NCBI RefSeq assembly: GCF_026212465.1
Contig: NC_080057.1
Coordinates: forward strand, 16,068,209 to 16,132,208
From: Amaranthus tricolor
Taxonomy: Eukaryota; Streptophyta; Magnoliopsida; Caryophyllales; Amaranthaceae
DNA length: 64,000 bases
Direction of reading: 5' to 3'
The position numbers were made by a program, and so were the translations under genes. Positions 13,278 to 24,100 of the stretch are shown piece by piece. The notes below the pieces were generated by a model, which saw nothing but the letters and a program-made list of their open reading frames with translations, did not search any database and had not been told where the DNA came from. Each line of letters opens with the position of its first letter. The stretch's first letter is position 1.

Positions 13278-13993
13278 TGTCTTCTAGTCCATCTCCTAAA
13301 CAACTGTCTAATTTAAGTAAGAATAAATTAATCAAATTGCTGTTAGAGACACAAGAAAAGTTGAATGAAAAAACAGCTAAGTGTCTCCAAATTGAGAAAG
13401 ACCTTAACTTAAGTAAAGATCATATCTCATACCTAAATTCCTTTAGGATCGATGTTCAAAGTAGATTTTTTGATTTGTTAGATAAGAATATCATTTTAAA
13501 AGAACAATTAGAGAAATTAAAGCAGGATTTCATTATTCTTAACATTGAATTAAATCAAAACAAATTGCTAAAATTAAAATTGGTTGAAAATGTTAAAACC
13601 ACTCATGTGTTTAGCACGGAATTTCAAGAAATAAAATTAAAATTAGAAACATATGAAAAAGAAAATAAGTTTCTAAAAGATCAAATTAATTTAAAAGGAA
13701 AAAGGAAAATCAATGAAGTTCCCAAATGGATTCTAAATGCTAAACCGAAAGGTAAAGAAGGTCTAGGTTATGTTAAAAATGATAAAAAGAAAAAGGTCTA
13801 TGTTGATCTCCCTAGTAGTAAAATCTGTTCCTTTTGTGGCAAGATTGGACACCTAAAATATCAATGTGTAAAAAGGGAACAGCACAACAAAGCAAATAAA
13901 ATTCATGTTGAACAGTTATGGATTAAGAAATATGATTCATGTGTAATCAACAAGGAACCCAAGGAGAACTGGGTTCCTGATCCTAACGCTTAA
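13277..13993 (+). CDS. gag: Sirevirus gag C-terminal part: coiled coil and second zinc knuckle
   Basis: A 238-residue frame. Residues ~10-150 are rich in Lys, Leu and Glu with heptad-like spacing, predicting coiled coil. A CCHC knuckle follows (CSFCGKIGHLKYQC), and the end (ENWVPDPNA) is the usual linker just before the copia protease. It starts at the ATG that overlaps the upstream gag stop. It is probably not a separate gene but the C-terminal part of gag, split off by a frameshift. It ends in TAA (13991-13993). The same frame then runs directly into pol, so one in-frame stop separates gag and pol. Whether that stop is a mutation or is read through cannot be told from one copy. Confidence 0.8.
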   Translation: MSSSPSPKQLSNLSKNKLIKLLLETQEKLNEKTAKCLQIEKDLNLSKDHISYLNSFRIDVQSRFFDLLDKNIILKEQLEKLKQDFIILNIELNQNKLLKLKLVENVKTTHVFSTEFQEIKLKLETYEKENKFLKDQINLKGKRKINEVPKWILNAKPKGKEGLGYVKNDKKKKVYVDLPSSKICSFCGKIGHLKYQCVKREQHNKANKIHVEQLWIKKYDSCVINKEPKENWVPDPNA

Positions 13994-13999
13994 TTTGCT

Positions 14000-16900
14000 T
14001 TGCAGGTTCAAGTGAGGGGGAACAACTCATGGTATCTCGACAGTGGGTGTTCCAAGCACATGACGGGTGACAAATCCAAATTTCTCTCACTTGAAGCATA
14101 TGATGGGGGAACTGTAACCTTCGGTGATAATATGAAGGGTGAGATAATCGCCAAAGGAAAGGTTGGAAGATCAAGTTCCCATGCCATTGACAATGTATTT
14201 TTAGTCGAGAATTTAAAACACAATCTTTTAAGTATTTCTCAATTTTGTGACAAAGGTAACTCTGTTAAGTTTACTTCTGAACGATGTATAATTTCTAGGA
14301 ACAACACAGGAGACCCTCTACTAGAGGGAATCAGAAAAGGAAACACCTATGTGGTGGACCTGGACACTGTTCCCAGAAACAGTCTAACGTGTTTAAGCGT
14401 TATAGAAGAAGACCCACTTCTTTGGCACAAGCGTCTAGGTCATGCTAGTTATTCATTGATTAATGCATTAAGATCAAAAGACCTAGTTAGAGGACTACCA
14501 ACTATAAAATTTCTTAAGGAAGAAATTTGTGATCCTTGCGCCAAAGGAAAACAAGTGCGGTCATCCTTTAAATCAAAGTTTCTGGTGACTACCTCTAGAC
14601 CATTAGAATTAATTCATATGGATCTATGTGGACCTATGAGAACACAAAGTCGTAGTGGCAAAAGATATGTGTTTGTCATAGTTGATGATTTTAGTAAATT
14701 TACTTGGACCTTATTTTTAGTAAGCAAAGATGAAGCTTTCGATGAGTTTGTATCTTTTGCTAATAAAATACAAAAATCTACGAATAATTTAATTGTTCAC
14801 ATTAGATCGGATCATGGCAAAGAATTTGAAAACTCAAACTTCATGAATTATTGTAATGAACATGGTATAAATAATAATTTTTCCGCTCCTAGAACACCAC
14901 AACAAAATAGAGTGGTGGAAAGGAAGAATAGAACCTTAGAAGAAATAGTTAGGACCATGTTGATTGCTAGTGGTCTACCTAGGAATTTTTGGGCCGAGAC
15001 CGTCAATACTGCATGCTATATTTTGAATCGTGTACTAATAAGGCCAATCACTTCTAAGACACCGTATGAATTATTCAAAGGTGTTAAACCAAATATTTCC
15101 TATTTTCGTGTGTTTGGATGCAAATGTTTTGTTCATGTGAATGGTAAACGAAATATAGGTAAGTTTGATGAAAAAAGTGATGAAGCAGTATTTCTCGGTT
15201 ATTCATCACATAGCAAAGCTTACAGAGTTTACAATAAGAGAACAATGTGCGTAGAGGAATCTATTGACATAATTTTTTATGAAACTAACTTTTCAACAAG
15301 TGAACAGGAAACAAATAATATTAAAATAGGTCTTGCAAATTTAGAAGATGATGATGGAGTTAAAATGCAAGATCCAGGAACAGCAGGTGAACAGCCAATA
15401 CAAGAAGAGGCAGGGGAAACTGACCAAATCCAGGAACTGCCAGCTCAACAGGACCAGCAGACTGTTCCCAATCCAACTGTTCCCACAGATGACCAAGATG
15501 ATCCAGTAGCTGAACAAAATGCAAATCAAGATGCTGAATCAGAACATGCTACTGTTCCCTCCAGAGAATTTGTGCCTAAACCTTGGAAATACCAAAGTTA
15601 TCATCCTCTTGATCTGATTATAAGTGATATGAATAAGGGAACACAAACCAGATCTCAACTGAGAAACTTTTGTGCACACTTTGCGTTCCTATCATCACTT
15701 GAACCAAAAAATCATGAAGAAGCTCTAAAGGATTCCGAATGGGTCGTAGCCATGCAAGATGAATTGAACGAGTTTGAAAGAAATAAAGTATGGCACTTAG
15801 AACCCAAACCTAAACACAAGAAAGTAATTGGTTTGAAATGGGTATTTCGGAATAAGCTAGATGAACATGGAATAATAGTGAGAAACAAAGCAAGACTCGT
15901 GGTCAAAGGGTACAATCAACAAGAAGGTATTGATTACACTGAGACTTTTGCTCCAGTAGCAAGGTTAGAGGCTATTAGAATTTTAATTTCTTTTGCTGCA
16001 TTTATGAACTTTAAGTTATATCAAATGGATGTGAAATGTGCTTTCTTAAATGGTTTTCTTGATGAAGAAGTTTTTGTTGAACAACCTCCAGGTTTTGAGA
16101 ACACCTCTTGTCTTGATCATGTCTACAAGCTTGACAAAGCTTTATATGGCTTGAAGCAAGCTCCTAGGCAATGGTATGAAAGACTATCAAAGTTTTTGAT
16201 TCAAAATAACTTTGTTAGAGGAAAAATCGACAAAACCTTGTTCTTTAAGAATAAAGGTTCTCATATTTTAGTTGTTCAAATTTATGTTGATGATATTATT
16301 TTCGGTGCGACCAATGATTTGTTATGTAAAGAATTTGCCAACCTAATGGGCACAGAATTTGAAATGAGCATGATGGGAGAACTAAATTTCTTCCTTGGTT
16401 TACAAATTAAACAAACTGAAAATGGTATTTTTATTCATCAACAAAAATACATAAAAGAACTTCTTAAGAAGTATGGGCTAAACAACGCTAAAACCAACCA
16501 TACACCCATGGCTACAAATGTTAGATTAGATGAAGACCTAAAAGGAACTAACGTAGATCAAACAATGTATCGAGGCATGATAGGTTCCTTATTATATCTA
16601 ACTGCAAGTAGACCCGATATTTCATGTAGTGTTGGTTTATGTGCTAGATTTCAGTCCAACCCCAAAGAATCACATCTCACTGCAGTAAAACAGATTTTGA
16701 GATATTTGAAGGGAACAGACGACTTGTCCCTATTTTATCCTAAAAGTGATGTTTATGATTTAAAAGGTTTTAGTGATGCAGATTATGCAGGTGATCTAGT
16801 TAATAGAAAAAGTACGTCAGGTATGGTACAATTTCTTGGCTCTTGTTTAGTTTCATGGAGTTCCAAGAAACAAAACACGGTTGCATTATCCACAGCCGAA

Positions 16901-17227
16901 GCTGAATACGTAGCAGCAGCAGCTTGCTGTTCCCAAATTCTTTGGATAAAACAGCAACTAAGAGATTTTGGTATTAAATTTGAATGTGTCCCTATTTATT
17001 GTGATAATACCAGTGCCATATGTATATCTAAAGATCCAGTGCATCACTCACGAGCTAAACACATACATATTAGAAATCATTTTCTTAAGGATAACGTAGA
17101 ACATAAAAATATTGTATTAAAGCATGTTAATACTAATGAACAAGTTGCAGACATTCTGACCAAACCACTTCCAAGGGAACAATATGAAAAGATGAGATTG
17201 GAACTTGGTATGATCAAGCTCCACTAA
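14000..17227 (+). CDS. pol: Copia pol polyprotein (protease, integrase, RT, RNase H), intact frame
   Basis: A 1075-residue open frame, continuous with the gag frame after TAA 13991-13993. There is no ATG at its start, so the start used here is arbitrary and the protein would need read-through. Domains in order: aspartic protease with [11 protein letters not shown] (catalytic D14); GAG-pre-integrase HHCC zinc region (WHKRLGH... CDPCAKGK, ~140-185); integrase core with D208, D271 and E307, matching the D-D-35-E spacing; reverse transcriptase from ~575 with YVDD at 762-765; RNase H with GFSDAD near 925 and the active-site AEAEY motif. It ends just before an AT-rich spacer. No stop or frameshift is seen inside, unlike gag. 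Domain order (integrase before RT) fixes it as Ty1-copia. Confidence 0.93.
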   Translation: MQVQVRGNNSWYLDSGCSKHMTGDKSKFLSLEAYDGGTVTFGDNMKGEIIAKGKVGRSSSHAIDNVFLVENLKHNLLSISQFCDKGNSVKFTSERCIISRNNTGDPLLEGIRKGNTYVVDLDTVPRNSLTCLSVIEEDPLLWHKRLGHASYSLINALRSKDLVRGLPTIKFLKEEICDPCAKGKQVRSSFKSKFLVTTSRPLELIHMDLCGPMRTQSRSGKRYVFVIVDDFSKFTWTLFLVSKDEAFDEFVSFANKIQKSTNNLIVHIRSDHGKEFENSNFMNYCNEHGINNNFSAPRTPQQNRVVERKNRTLEEIVRTMLIASGLPRNFWAETVNTACYILNRVLIRPITSKTPYELFKGVKPNISYFRVFGCKCFVHVNGKRNIGKFDEKSDEAVFLGYSSHSKAYRVYNKRTMCVEESIDIIFYETNFSTSEQETNNIKIGLANLEDDDGVKMQDPGTAGEQPIQEEAGETDQIQELPAQQDQQTVPNPTVPTDDQDDPVAEQNANQDAESEHATVPSREFVPKPWKYQSYHPLDLIISDMNKGTQTRSQLRNFCAHFAFLSSLEPKNHEEALKDSEWVVAMQDELNEFERNKVWHLEPKPKHKKVIGLKWVFRNKLDEHGIIVRNKARLVVKGYNQQEGIDYTETFAPVARLEAIRILISFAAFMNFKLYQMDVKCAFLNGFLDEEVFVEQPPGFENTSCLDHVYKLDKALYGLKQAPRQWYERLSKFLIQNNFVRGKIDKTLFFKNKGSHILVVQIYVDDIIFGATNDLLCKEFANLMGTEFEMSMMGELNFFLGLQIKQTENGIFIHQQKYIKELLKKYGLNNAKTNHTPMATNVRLDEDLKGTNVDQTMYRGMIGSLLYLTASRPDISCSVGLCARFQSNPKESHLTAVKQILRYLKGTDDLSLFYPKSDVYDLKGFSDADYAGDLVNRKSTSGMVQFLGSCLVSWSSKKQNTVALSTAEAEYVAAAACCSQILWIKQQLRDFGIKFECVPIYCDNTSAICISKDPVHHSRAKHIHIRNHFLKDNVEHKNIVLKHVNTNEQVADILTKPLPREQYEKMRLELGMIKLH

Positions 17228-17760
17228 AGTTGGTTGCATAAAATTTCCAATGAACCATCATGAAAAAAGGAGGGTCAGGAATCAACCTCAAAATTTTGAT
17301 TGATAATCAATTATTGCATGGATCAGGTAAACACGTAATGAAGTTTGTACTATGAATATCTTCTTGTTTGCATGTTGTTAGTTTGATCAGACCACAGCAA
17401 TATGTTCGTTATTTTCCTTATAATTTTTTTTTTCATCATTCTCCTATTTTTATTTTATTTTAATATTCATATTTCATAATTTATTCATATTTCACATTTT
17501 TTTAAAAAAAAAATATAAAAAATAAAAAATGTACGGCCAACTTAAATTAAAAACAATGGGAAACGGTTTTCAATCCCATCTCTGCAAAATCCTTCCTTAT
17601 CAAACGCTATGATTAGAGCATTAAAGGGATTGGACTTAAGGAAACCGTCATTTCACCACTTTATTAAACCCTTCTCTTACTTCACACTTCACACGCCTTC
17701 TCAATTCCTCTTCAAGAAACCGTCCTCCTTCCTATTTCTCAATCTATTCAACACTTCAAA
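17228..17760 (+). other. Spacer between pol and env-like ORF
   Basis: No coding frame. It holds a purine tract (about 17262-17273) like an extra polypurine tract, then a strongly AT-rich stretch (17400-17540). From ~17640 comes a pyrimidine-rich leader with a tttattaaa motif and repeated cttc/cacttc before the ATG at 17761. That end resembles a plant 5' leader, so independent transcription or splicing of the env-like ORF is possible. This is inference. Confidence 0.5.
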
Positions 17761-19440
17761 ATGAAAACCCCATGCTCCTCAAAGAAAACCCCTAAATCTC
17801 GTAAACAATCACAGCCAAAACCTCTGAGAGTGGTTCATCCTCCACCATTACTGGATGCTGCACCACTCACCACCACAGAAACCACAAATACATCACCCAA
17901 ACAATCTATTGAACCTACTGGTACAAAACGCAAGATCTCATCACCAAAAGGTGGATCATCTTCCAAAGTAGTCAAACGTTCGAAGCTTGCTGATCCTAGT
18001 AGTGCTGAAGAAGTAGCAAAAGAAATGTCTGTAGGATTTGGGTTAGACAAGTACTGGTATGATTCCACTTATTTTCCTAAATTGCATGACATTTTACAAA
18101 ATCAAGAATGGGAGGTTTTGATGACAAATTTTAGTTGCGATTCCATTTTCCCAAATCTTATGCGAGAATTCATTTTAAATTTCTCAAATGATTGTGGGAC
18201 GTGTTCTAGTAGTGTCAAGAACATCAAAATAGAATTTAACAGTGCATTGTTGGGGGAATGGTTTAGTGTTCCTAATGTTGGTTTTGATACATATTGCGTT
18301 GGTACAAAAATAGTTTTTTCTGGAATTAATGAAAAGACAATTTTTAAATTTTTGGGGGTTGAACAAAAGAAAGGAAAGATCAGTCATAATATTCTTTCTC
18401 CATTGCATAAATTACTGTATAATGTTTCACGTAGATTTATTTTGCCCCGAAACTCTAAAAGGAGTGAAGTAAGTTTACGTGATGCAACCTTAATTTATTG
18501 CATGGATAATCACATAAAGATAAATTTTTCGTCATTGATGATATCGCATTTGTCTGATTGTATTGAGAAGAAAAATTTTGTTGGTTATGGGGGGCTGTTG
18601 ACTTGGATTTTCAGAAAGTTTGGTGTACCATTGGATGGGCTGGAGTTCCCAATGGGACCCAATATGAAAATTGGAGCACGATGTCTGAAAAATTTGCACC
18701 TCAAGTTAAATGATGAAGGGATGTTAATACATGAATCAGAGGAGGTTGTTGAAGTAGAATCTGATGAGGAAGAGATAGAAAACGAAGAAGAAAAATTGAG
18801 GGAGAGAGATCAGGAAGAAAAAGAGGAAAAGGAGCAAGAGCCTGTTCCCACTGACCATCTTGAAACAGAAGAAAAAGGGGAACAGGATGGAGAAGCTAGT
18901 AAGGGGGAAGCAGAACAGGAGGGAGCCTTAGGAGAAGAGGCTCATCACAATCTCTGTGATGATACAAGTGATGAAGAGATTGTGATAGCTTTGAGGAAAA
19001 AGGCTAAATTCATTAAGAGGAAGAGTAGGAGGTTAGCTTCAAAACGCAAGGCTACAATGGTTGATGATGCTACATTTGACACCATGCCTGAACCTATATC
19101 AAGTGAACCTCCCTCTCCCAAGCCAACCACATCATCACCACATCACAATCCATCACCACCTCCATCACCAATACAGTCTACACCACCACCTTTTCAGTCA
19201 CACACTTCACCTGATGTAGGTTGTACTAACTATGATTCTGTTCCTGCAGCTTCTTTAGACTCTGTCCTCTCAAAGCTAAATGACCTCCAGTCTCACTTCC
19301 TTGCATTTCAAGATGAAACTCGTGTCTCCCTTGCTTCAATTGTTGATCAGCTTAACCAGATGGAGAGCCGTCTTGGTGCCAAGTTGGACACAGTAGAAGT
19401 ACAGACTGAGTTCGTTGATGAAGAAGAGACTGCCCCTTGA
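17761..19440 (+). CDS. Sirevirus env-like / 'putative plant transposon protein' ORF
   Basis: Intact 559-residue ORF starting at the first ATG of the leader. Residues 1-80 are basic and rich in Ser, Thr and Pro, with KR patches like nuclear localisation signals. Residues ~90-320 form a globular part with conserved-looking aromatic and Asp-rich segments, of the kind annotated as putative plant transposon protein in Sireviruses and related elements. Residues ~325-400 are strongly acidic (Glu/Asp). Residues ~443-485 are Pro/Ser-rich. Residues ~495-550 form a probable coiled coil. I see no signal peptide and no clear hydrophobic transmembrane span, so 'envelope' is a positional label and not a demonstrated function. 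It is in a different frame from pol and 533 bp away, unlike the same-frame stop-suppression arrangement known from soybean SIRE1. Confidence 0.7.
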   Translation: MKTPCSSKKTPKSRKQSQPKPLRVVHPPPLLDAAPLTTTETTNTSPKQSIEPTGTKRKISSPKGGSSSKVVKRSKLADPSSAEEVAKEMSVGFGLDKYWYDSTYFPKLHDILQNQEWEVLMTNFSCDSIFPNLMREFILNFSNDCGTCSSSVKNIKIEFNSALLGEWFSVPNVGFDTYCVGTKIVFSGINEKTIFKFLGVEQKKGKISHNILSPLHKLLYNVSRRFILPRNSKRSEVSLRDATLIYCMDNHIKINFSSLMISHLSDCIEKKNFVGYGGLLTWIFRKFGVPLDGLEFPMGPNMKIGARCLKNLHLKLNDEGMLIHESEEVVEVESDEEEIENEEEKLRERDQEEKEEKEQEPVPTDHLETEEKGEQDGEASKGEAEQEGALGEEAHHNLCDDTSDEEIVIALRKKAKFIKRKSRRLASKRKATMVDDATFDTMPEPISSEPPSPKPTTSSPHHNPSPPPSPIQSTPPPFQSHTSPDVGCTNYDSVPAASLDSVLSKLNDLQSHFLAFQDETRVSLASIVDQLNQMESRLGAKLDTVEVQTEFVDEEETAP

Positions 19441-19820
19441 ACCCTCTCCCTATGTTTTTAAGATTTGATTGGCTGTTACATTTCACAAACAATTTCACCT
19501 TTTACTTTGTACCATCTGGGGTACATTATTGTTGTAATGTTGAACAATTGCTACTTTTCTTTCTTTGCTCTTATTAATGGTCTGTGACAACTAACTATAT
19601 GCAGGTTTGATTATTGTTCATGGCACTTACTTTCATTATTGTTTCTTGCTTTCATCACTAACATATCTACATGGTTTGTGCTGAGGTTTGATAGTCTATA
19701 TCTTGTTTTTGATTGATGACAAAAGGGGGAAGATTATGCACAAACTTAAGAAGAGCAGTGAATACACAGTAACATATCTTGATTGATTTATATTTTTTTT
19801 ATAAGTTAATGTGCTGTGTG

Positions 19821-19908
19821 TGCTGTGTTTATGTTAGCTTAGAATCTGATCATCTGTGTTGATGTGCTGTGTTTATGTTAGCTTAGAATCTGATCATCTG
19901 TGTTGATA
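19821..19908. repeat. 44-bp tandem duplication
   Basis: Two adjacent copies (19821-19864 and 19865-19908) starting tgctgtgtttatg; they are identical except at the last base. Part of the element's 3' untranslated region. Confidence 0.9.
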
Positions 19909-20250
19909 TTAAGTGTTTTGGTTAATTGTTTTAAAGTTGTTTCTTTGTCTCTTTTGAAAATACTTAATAATTTTTGTTTTATTTTATTTTATATTAGTTT
20001 CTTTTAGTTTAATTATGTCAGTTTAATTAATTTCAGTTTATTTCATTTAAGTTTTAGATTAATTAATTTTGAAATTTTTTAAATATATTAGATATTATGG
20101 AGTAAATTGTTTTATTGTGAATGCTTGGTAAATTATATTGTAACGAGTTGATTTGCTAAGTTATTTAGAGTTGCTTTAATCTCTAGTATGCTCTAAGAAT
20201 TTTGTTTTGCACTATTTTACTTAAGTTTGTTTATAAAGTTTGTCCTCATC

Positions 20251-20264
20251 AAAAAGGGGGAATT
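20251..20264 (+). other. Polypurine tract of the Sirevirus-type element
   Basis: aaaaagggggaatt lies directly against the 3' LTR start at 20265. It would prime plus-strand DNA synthesis. Confidence 0.85.
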
Positions 20265-21115
20265 TGTTGGCCTCTTAAGGTTTTGATGATGACTTCACTT
20301 TTAAATAAACAAACATATTTTTAGAGATTGTTTTGTAGGTATATATCCGATTTTGTTGAAATCGTTGATGAAGCCTATGACTTGGTTCGTGGAAGATGTA
20401 CATGTCTTAATATGTCCAAGATGTTAGATAAGTGTTATAATGTTCAAAGTAGACGTACAGTCTACTGTTCCTAATTCCACCACCTTTTGTTTTGAGAACG
20501 TGGGGGTAGTGGGAGGTATGTATGAGGAAACTGCTGGTTGTTCCCACTATAAATAGAAGGGACTTTGCTCGAACCAAAAATCATCCAAGAGTGTTCATTA
20601 AAGGGAGATCATCTTAAGAAAAATATTTTCAGTTTTCCAGTGCCAATTAATTTATTATATTTTTCTTAAGTAATTATTTTAATTTTTAATCTCTTGAGAA
20701 TTGGCCTTGTAAGGGTTATTGAGTGATTTGTTGTAATTAGACTTGTGGGAAGTCTAAGGGTATAAGAAAAGAGAATCGTGAGAATAGAGAAAGAGAAAGG
20801 GAGAATAGAGAAAGAGAATTAGGCCTAGAGTAGAGAAGCTTCGAGTGAAGCAAACATTGTTTTGTGTAATTGTAGTTGATTGCCTAAACATAGTGAGAAT
20901 TTTGAAATCCCGGGGGGTCGTGGTTTTTCCTTCTTATTAGGCCAAGAAGGTTTCCACGTAAAATCTTTGTCTCCTTTTTATTTCTTGCTTCTTAAGCTTA
21001 AGTTTTATTTTATTTGTTAAAATTCCGCAAGTTAGAGAAAAAACGTAGTACAACTCAATACACAACAATTCACCCCCCCTCTTGTTGTATTTGATCATCT
21101 CTTCATATTCCAACA
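20265..21115 (+). repeat. 3' LTR of the Sirevirus-type element (851 bp, internally deleted)
   Basis: Begins tgttggcctc and ends ccaaca. It lacks ~332 bp that the 5' LTR has, joined at tgttcctaattcc, and one 10-bp tandem copy. The deletion removes U3 sequence but keeps the TATA box (20548-20555). By eye there are about seven substitutions and one extra C relative to the 5' LTR. Confidence 0.94.
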
Positions 21116-21120
21116 TAGGT
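21116..21120. other. Target site duplication, right copy (taggt)
   Basis: Exact copy of 10916-10920. The satellite monomer resumes here in register: 767 bp before plus ~350 bp after the insertion make a normal ~1117-bp monomer. Confidence 0.95.
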
Positions 21121-24100
21121 CAAACTTGGTTTGTTATGCACGAAACTTGGCACAACACTATTTGGTATATATTGTTGTGTTGAAGTGGTTAGAATTGAAA
21201 ATCATAGTCATATGCTAGAAATTACGTGTTAAGTTGCGATTTTATGCGTTTTTAACCGTTTTAGCACTTTCGCGCATAAAGTAACTCAAACATGGTTTGT
21301 TTTGCAAGAAACTTGGCACACAACACTATTTGGCATATATATTATTGTGTTGAAGTTGTTAGAATTTAAAATCGTAGTCATATGCTAGAAATTACGTGTT
21401 AAGTTGCGATTTTATGCGTTTTTAACCGTTTTTAACACTTTTGCGCATAAAGTAGCTCAAACATGGTTTTGATGCGAAACCGGGGCTGATTAAGGCCTTG
21501 GTTATGCAAGGATTAATTTTGTGCGGAAGCTTTGATTAATGACACAGACAAAAACTACAAATGATCATGAAAAGAACACGAAACAACCACAAACACTTAG
21601 ACAATTCTGATCTAGCAAACTGTCGAGCAGCCCTCCTTCAGCTCAGCTTCTAGGAGTCCACGGGGATTTTTAGATTGCTTTAAGGACCTTGAAAGCTAGA
21701 TCTAAGTACCAAGATTCCATTTCCACTTTAGCCTAGGTCTTGGATGCATAGGTTTAGTCTCCACGTGTCGTCCACGGTGGTATTGTCACTAGTTTGCTGC
21801 TGTGTCATGACGTCTGTATGCAGCCTTGTGTGCAGCCCTCCTTCAGCTCAGCTTCTAGGAGTCCACGGGGATTGTTAGAATGGTTTAAGGACCTTAATAG
21901 CTAGATCCAAGTACCGAGATTCCATTTCCACTTTAACCTCGGTCCTGGATGTATAGGTTTAGTCTCCACGTGTCGTGCAAGGTGGTCTGGTCACTAGTTT
22001 GCTGCTGTGTCGTGAGGTCTGTATGCAGCCTTGTGTGGGCTCCTTTGGTATCTTCATTTCATACAACCACATTTGTATCAGATTTGCACGAAATTTGGCA
22101 CACAACACTCTTTGGTATATATTATTATGTTGAAGTGGATAGAATTGAAAATCATAGTCATATGCTAGAAATTACGTGTTAAGTTGCGATTTTATGCGTT
22201 TTTGTCAATTTCGCGCGTAAAGTAGGTCACACTTGGTTTGTTATGCACGAAACTTGGCACAAAAATATTTGGTATATATTATTGTGTTGAAGACAACTCT
22301 ATTTGGTATATATTATTGTGTTGAAGTTGTTAGAATTGAAAATCGTAGTCATATGCTAGAAATTACGTGTTAAGTTGCGATTTTATGCAATTTTAACCGT
22401 TTTTAACACTTTTGCGCATAAAGTAGCTCAAACATGGTTTTGATGCGAAACCGGGGCTGATTAAGGCCTTGGTTATGCAAGGATTAAGTTTATGCGGAAG
22501 CTTTAATTAATGACACAGACAAAAACTACAAATGATCATGAAAAGAACACGAAACAACCACAAACACTTAGACAATTTTGATCTAGCAAACTGTCGAGCA
22601 GCCCTCCTTCAGCTCAGCTTCTAGGAGTCCACGGGGATTTTTAGAATGGTTTAAGGACCTTGAAAGCTAGATCCAAGTACCGAGATTCCATTTCCACTTT
22701 AGCTTAGGTCTTGGATGCATAGGTTTAGTCTCCACGTGTCGTCCACGGTGGTATTGTCACTAGTTTGCTGCTGTGTCATGACGTCTGTATGCAGCCTTGT
22801 GTGCAGCCCTCCTTCAGCTCAGCTTCTAGGAGTCCACGAGGGTTGTTAGAATGGTTTAAGGACCTTAATAGCTAGATCCAAGTACCGAGATTCCATTTCC
22901 ACTTTAGCCTCGGTCCTGAATGCATAGGTTTAGTCTCCACATGTCGTGCAAGGTGGTCTGGTCACTAGTTTGCTGCTGTGTCGTGAGTTCTGTATGCAGC
23001 CTTGTGTGGGCTCCTTTGGTATCTTCATTTCATACAACCACATTTGTATCAGATTTGCACGAAACTTGGCACACAACACTCTTTTGTATATATTATTGTG
23101 TTGAAGTGGATAGAATTGAAAATCATAGTCATATGCTAGAAATTACGTGTTAAGTTGCGATTTTATGCGTTTTTGTCAATTTCGCGCGTAAAGTAGGTCA
23201 ATTTATGCGTTTTTATGCACGAAACTTGGCACAAAACTATTTGGTATATATTATTGTGTTTAAGTGGTTAGAATTGAAAATCATAGTCATATACTAGAAA
23301 TTACGTGTTAAGTTGCGATTTTATTCGTTTTTAACCGTTTTTGGCACTTTCGTGCGTAAAGTAGCTCAAACTTGGTTTGTTTTGCACGAAACTTGGCACA
23401 CAACACTATTTGGTATATATTATTGTATTGAAGTTGTTAGAATTGAAAATCGTAGTCATATGCTAGAAATTACGTGTTATGTTGCGATTTTATGCGTTTT
23501 TAATCGTATTTAACACTTTTGCGCATAAAGTAGCTCAAACTTGGTTTTGATGCGAAACCGGGGCTGATTAAGGCCTTGGTTATGCAAGGATTAATGTTGT
23601 GCGGAAGCTTTGATTAATGACACAGACAAAAACTACAAATGATCATGAAAAGAACACGAAACAACCACAAACACTTAGACAATTCTGATCTAGCAAACTG
23701 TCGAGCACCCCTCCTTCAGCTCAGCTTCTAGGAGTCCACGATGATTTTTAGAATGGTTTAAGGACCTTGATAGCTAGATCCAAGTACCGAGATTCAATTT
23801 CCACTTTACCTTAGGTCCTGGATGCATAGGTTTAGTCTCCACGTGTCGTGCACGGTGGTCTGGTCAATAGTTTGCTGCTATGTCGTGACGTCTGTATGTA
23901 GCCTTGTGTGCAGCCCTTCTTCAACTCAGCTTCTAGGAGTCCACGGAGATTGTTAGAATGGTTTAAGGACCTTAATAGCTAGATCCAAGTACCGAGATTC
24001 CATTTCCACTCTAGCCTCGGTCCTGGATGCATAGGTTTAGTCTCCACGTGTCGTGCAAGGTGGTCTGGTCACTAGTTCGCTGCTGTGTCGTGAGGTCTGT

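Larger units (their letters stand above)
19441..20264 (+). other. 3' untranslated region of the Sirevirus-type element
   Basis: Non-coding and T-rich. It contains a polypurine-like tract aaaagggggaag at 19731-19742, a tandem 44-bp repeat (19821-19908), and the final polypurine tract at the LTR border. Several polypurine tracts upstream of the 3' LTR are a known Sirevirus trait. Confidence 0.75.
10921..21115 (+). mobile_element. Sirevirus-type Ty1-copia retrotransposon with env-like ORF
   Basis: Complete 10.2-kb element with LTRs 10921-12112 and 20265-21115, an iMet primer site, gag, pol in copia order (protease, integrase, reverse transcriptase, RNase H), an additional ORF after pol, a polypurine tract and a perfect 5-bp target duplication. 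A large gag with a coiled-coil C-terminus and a third ORF after pol are hallmarks of the Sirevirus (SIRE1/Maximus) lineage. About seven base substitutions separate the LTRs over ~850 aligned bases by eye, so insertion is fairly recent. Gag is broken by two frameshifts and a stop precedes pol, so the copy is probably not autonomous. It splits a satellite monomer. Confidence 0.93.

Noticed and set aside
15341..15529. Minus-strand frames over the copia pol (also 15712-15915, 14008-14223)
   Set aside because: Antisense shadows of the pol frame.
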